A stretch of 27,148 bases of DNA from CAG-273 sp051891195 (GTDB lineage: Bacteria; Bacillota; Clostridia; TANB77; CAG-508), in the NCBI GenBank assembly GCA_051891195.1, contig JBJFEZ010000056.1, positions 1 to 27,148 of the forward strand. Reading direction: 5' to 3'. The position numbers and the translations under genes were made by a program. The notes beneath the pieces were generated by a model. That model was not told the DNA's origin. It searched no databases and saw only the letters and a program-made list of their open reading frames with translations. Shown here one piece after another: positions 25,192 through 27,148 of this stretch (within the stretch, counting starts at the first letter, position 1; each line of letters opens with the position of its first letter).

Positions 25192-26709
25192 ATGAAGTAT
25201 TACAAGTTAAAAGATTATATTGACATATTAAAAAAAGAGGGCTTAATAGAGTCTGTTTGCTTATGTGATAATTTATTAAATACTCAAATACAAAAATTAG
25301 AGCATAATTCAAAAGAGGTTTCTACTGGCACTTTATACATTTGTAAAGGATTAAATTACAAACCAGAATACTTAGATGAAGCTATTTTAAATGGGGCTAC
25401 TGTTTACATAGCTGAAAAAGAAAATGTAACCAATACTGACTTTCCACATATTGTTGTAAATAATATTAGAAAAGCTTTAGCAATGGTTTCGTGTATGTAC
25501 TATGACTTTCCTGCTGAAAAAATAAATATGATAGGTCTTACTGGAACAAAAGGTAAATCTACTACAGCATATTATATTAAAAGCATTTTAGATGATTATA
25601 TGAATGAGCATAATTTACCTGATACAGCTATTGTTTCTTCTATAGATACATATGATGGTAAATCTTGTAGAGAGTCTTTAATTACTAGCCCTGAATCTAT
25701 TGATTTACAAGGATATATAGCAAATGCTGTAGACTGCAAAATGCAAAATTTAGTTATGGAAGTTAGTAGCCAAGCTTTAAAATTAGATAGAGTTTATAAT
25801 ATAAAATATAAAGTTGGTGCTTTTTTAAATATATCTGAAGACCATATTAGTACTATTGAGCACCCTAATTTTGATGACTATTTTGCATATAAATTAAAAT
25901 TTTTTGAACAAGTGGAAACTGCTTGCATTAACTTAGATTCTGATTATATTGATACTATTTTAGAAAATGCAAAAAAATCTAAAAAAATTATTACTTTTAG
26001 CACAAAAAATAAAAATGCAGATGTATATGGATATGAAATAAAAAAGCAAGGTCTTATGGCTATTTCATTTAAAGTAAAAACTTCTCAATTTGATGAAAAA
26101 GTACTATTAACAATGCCTGGGCTATTTAATGTAGAAAACGCCTTAGCAGCAATTAGTATAGCTATTGCTTTAGATATTCCTTTTAAAAATATTTTTAATG
26201 GTTTAAAAGTAGCTAAAGCCAGTGGCAGAATGGAATCTCATATTAGTAAAGATGGAAATATAATTGTTATTGTAGATTATGCTCATAATAAATTAAGTTT
26301 TCAAAAGTTATATGAGTCTACAAAACAAGAATATCCTAATAAGAATATTATTACTGTATTTGGTTGTCCTGGTGGAAAAGCACAGCTTCGTAGAAAAGAT
26401 TTAGGTACTTTGTCTGGTATAAATTCTACAGTTACTTATTTAACTGCAGAAGACCCAGGTCCAGAAGAAACTATTAATATTTGTGAAGAAATTGCTGTAT
26501 ATGTAAAAAAAGAAAATGGTAAATATAAAATTGTTGAAGACCGTGGAGAAGCAATTAAGCAGGCTATTTTAGAAAATCCAAATAGTGTAATATTAATTAC
26601 TGGAAAGGGTAATGAAACTAGACAAAAATATGGTAAGAAATATCTACCTTGTTTAACAGATACACAATATGCTCTTGAAGCTTTAGAGGAATATAATAGT
26701 AATATATAA
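25192..26709 (+). CDS. MurE-like Mur ligase paralogue with non-DAP motif
   Basis: The 505-aa protein is a Mur ligase of the MurE type: ATP loop GLTGTKGKSTTAY (about residues 115-127), MEVSSQALKLDRV, ISEDHISTIEHPNFDDY, VDYAHNKLSFQKL and GKGNETRQKYG. At the position of the DNPR motif of the housekeeping MurE (10607-12079) it has TAEDPGPEET, so it is unlikely to add meso-DAP; lysine, another amino acid or a different substrate is possible. The ATG is preceded by AAGGAAAG. It has its own promoter and terminator and is not in the cell wall cluster. The role as a peptidoglycan precursor ligase is by family; the substrate is open. Confidence 0.85.
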   Translation: MKYYKLKDYIDILKKEGLIESVCLCDNLLNTQIQKLEHNSKEVSTGTLYICKGLNYKPEYLDEAILNGATVYIAEKENVTNTDFPHIVVNNIRKALAMVSCMYYDFPAEKINMIGLTGTKGKSTTAYYIKSILDDYMNEHNLPDTAIVSSIDTYDGKSCRESLITSPESIDLQGYIANAVDCKMQNLVMEVSSQALKLDRVYNIKYKVGAFLNISEDHISTIEHPNFDDYFAYKLKFFEQVETACINLDSDYIDTILENAKKSKKIITFSTKNKNADVYGYEIKKQGLMAISFKVKTSQFDEKVLLTMPGLFNVENALAAISIAIALDIPFKNIFNGLKVAKASGRMESHISKDGNIIVIVDYAHNKLSFQKLYESTKQEYPNKNIITVFGCPGGKAQLRRKDLGTLSGINSTVTYLTAEDPGPEETINICEEIAVYVKKENGKYKIVEDRGEAIKQAILENPNSVILITGKGNETRQKYGKKYLPCLTDTQYALEALEEYNSNI

Positions 26710-26716
26710 GTAAGAA

Positions 26717-26786
26717 AAATAGATGATAGCATTTATTTAAAACGCTATCATCTTTTTATTTTCATACACTAGTATCACATTTCGTT
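26717..26786. terminator. Hairpin terminator with conserved flank (repeat C, copy 2)
   Basis: AGATGATAGC (26721-26730) and GCTATCATCT (26744-26753) form a perfect stem followed by TTTTTATTTT, ending the murE-like gene. The loop and the flank ACTAGTATCACAT match copy 1 at 505-576. The convergent Rpn-like gene ends inside the flank. Confidence 0.75.
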
Positions 26787-27148
26787 TTTTAATTCTTCTA
26801 TTTCTTTTATTGATAGTTCTGTTATTTTTTGTATTTCTTCTATTTCATAACCTAATTTTAATAACTTTTTAGCCGTTTCAAACTTTTCAGTTATCTTTCC
26901 TTTTTCTATACCTTTGATTTCACCTTCTTTTATTCCTTCTTCTTTACCTTCTTTTTTTCCTATATCTTTTGCGCTTTCTATTGCACTTTTTTCATCTCGT
27001 ATTGCCTTATCCCTTAAGTATGCTAGCCTTCTTTCGTATTCGTCCCCTGTTAATATTTCATATTCTTCTGCCGCTTTTTTTATTTCTTTATTCTTTTCCA
27101 TAGCCTTTTCAACCTCCCCCTGATTTACTTGACTTATAAATTGTATCC
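26775..27148 (-). CDS. Rpn-family recombination-promoting nuclease/putative transposase, C-terminal part (runs off the window)
   Basis: The visible C-terminal part, about 123 residues, is highly charged and coiled: YEILTGDEYERRLAYLRDKA, then lysine/glycine-rich repeats (KKEGKEEGIKEGEIKGIEKG), then a small helical end (IEEIQKITELSIKEIEEL). This is typical of the tail of PD-(D/E)XK nuclease family transposases (Rpn/PF12784), which are multicopy in gut Clostridia. The open frame continues without a stop past the Met at 27101 to the window edge, reading ISQVNQGEVEKAM, so the Met at 27101 is not the start. The nuclease domain lies outside the window. Confidence 0.75.
   Translation of the reverse strand, partial: IQFISQVNQGEVEKAMEKNKEIKKAAEEYEILTGDEYERRLAYLRDKAIRDEKSAIESAKDIGKKEGKEEGIKEGEIKGIEKGKITEKFETAKKLLKLGYEIEEIQKITELSIKEIEELKNEM

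Overview
The window is about 27 kb of very AT-rich DNA (roughly 30% GC by eye) from a low-GC Gram-positive bacterium. It is most likely an anaerobic member of Clostridia of the kind common in gut metagenomes. The reasons are A/T-ending codons, strong AAGGAGG ribosome binding sites, an SMC protein without MukB features, a MurE with the meso-diaminopimelate motif, a SpoVD-like remnant, and an Rpn-type nuclease fragment. No tRNA, rRNA or CRISPR array was seen.

Layout. Positions 1-658 hold no gene. They contain a 179-bp MITE-like inverted-repeat element and a hairpin repeat that recurs at the right end of the window. From 659 to 16086 every gene is on the minus strand. In transcription order these are topA, a pilin-like protein with a variable-looking C-terminus, a truncated spoVD, murE, mraY, an ftsW/spoVE-type gene, murG and an MtaD-like deaminase; then a separate gene for an unknown 429-aa protein; then smc. 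The core murE-mraY-ftsW-murG segment makes lipid II and polymerises glycan. From 16274 rightwards lie htrA (+), an unknown coiled-coil membrane protein (-), an M23 peptidase (+), a DUF2207 membrane protein (-), a calcium-type P-ATPase split by a frameshift (-), a second MurE-like ligase (+) and the 3' part of an Rpn-family nuclease (-, running off the edge).

Most interesting points. (1) The 457-aa pilin-like protein ends in an FGE/C-type-lectin-like domain. Its last 40 or so codons switch to C-ending codons and are locally GC-rich, as expected of the variable region of a diversity-generating retroelement (DGR); no reverse transcriptase or template repeat is visible here. (2) The gene sits where the body of spoVD should be, and only the end of the transpeptidase domain plus one PASTA domain of SpoVD remain. 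(3) Two unrelated unknown genes, 12.7 kb apart, share almost the same extended promoter, including 15 of 17 spacer bases. (4) A MITE-like hairpin element occurs complete at 22092-22262. A 74-bp half copy lies inside the 3' end of the deaminase gene and supplies part of its C-terminal residues. (5) Two genes carry one-base insertions, at about 20017 and 24429, each correctable to a canonical protein; they may be real mutations or sequencing errors.
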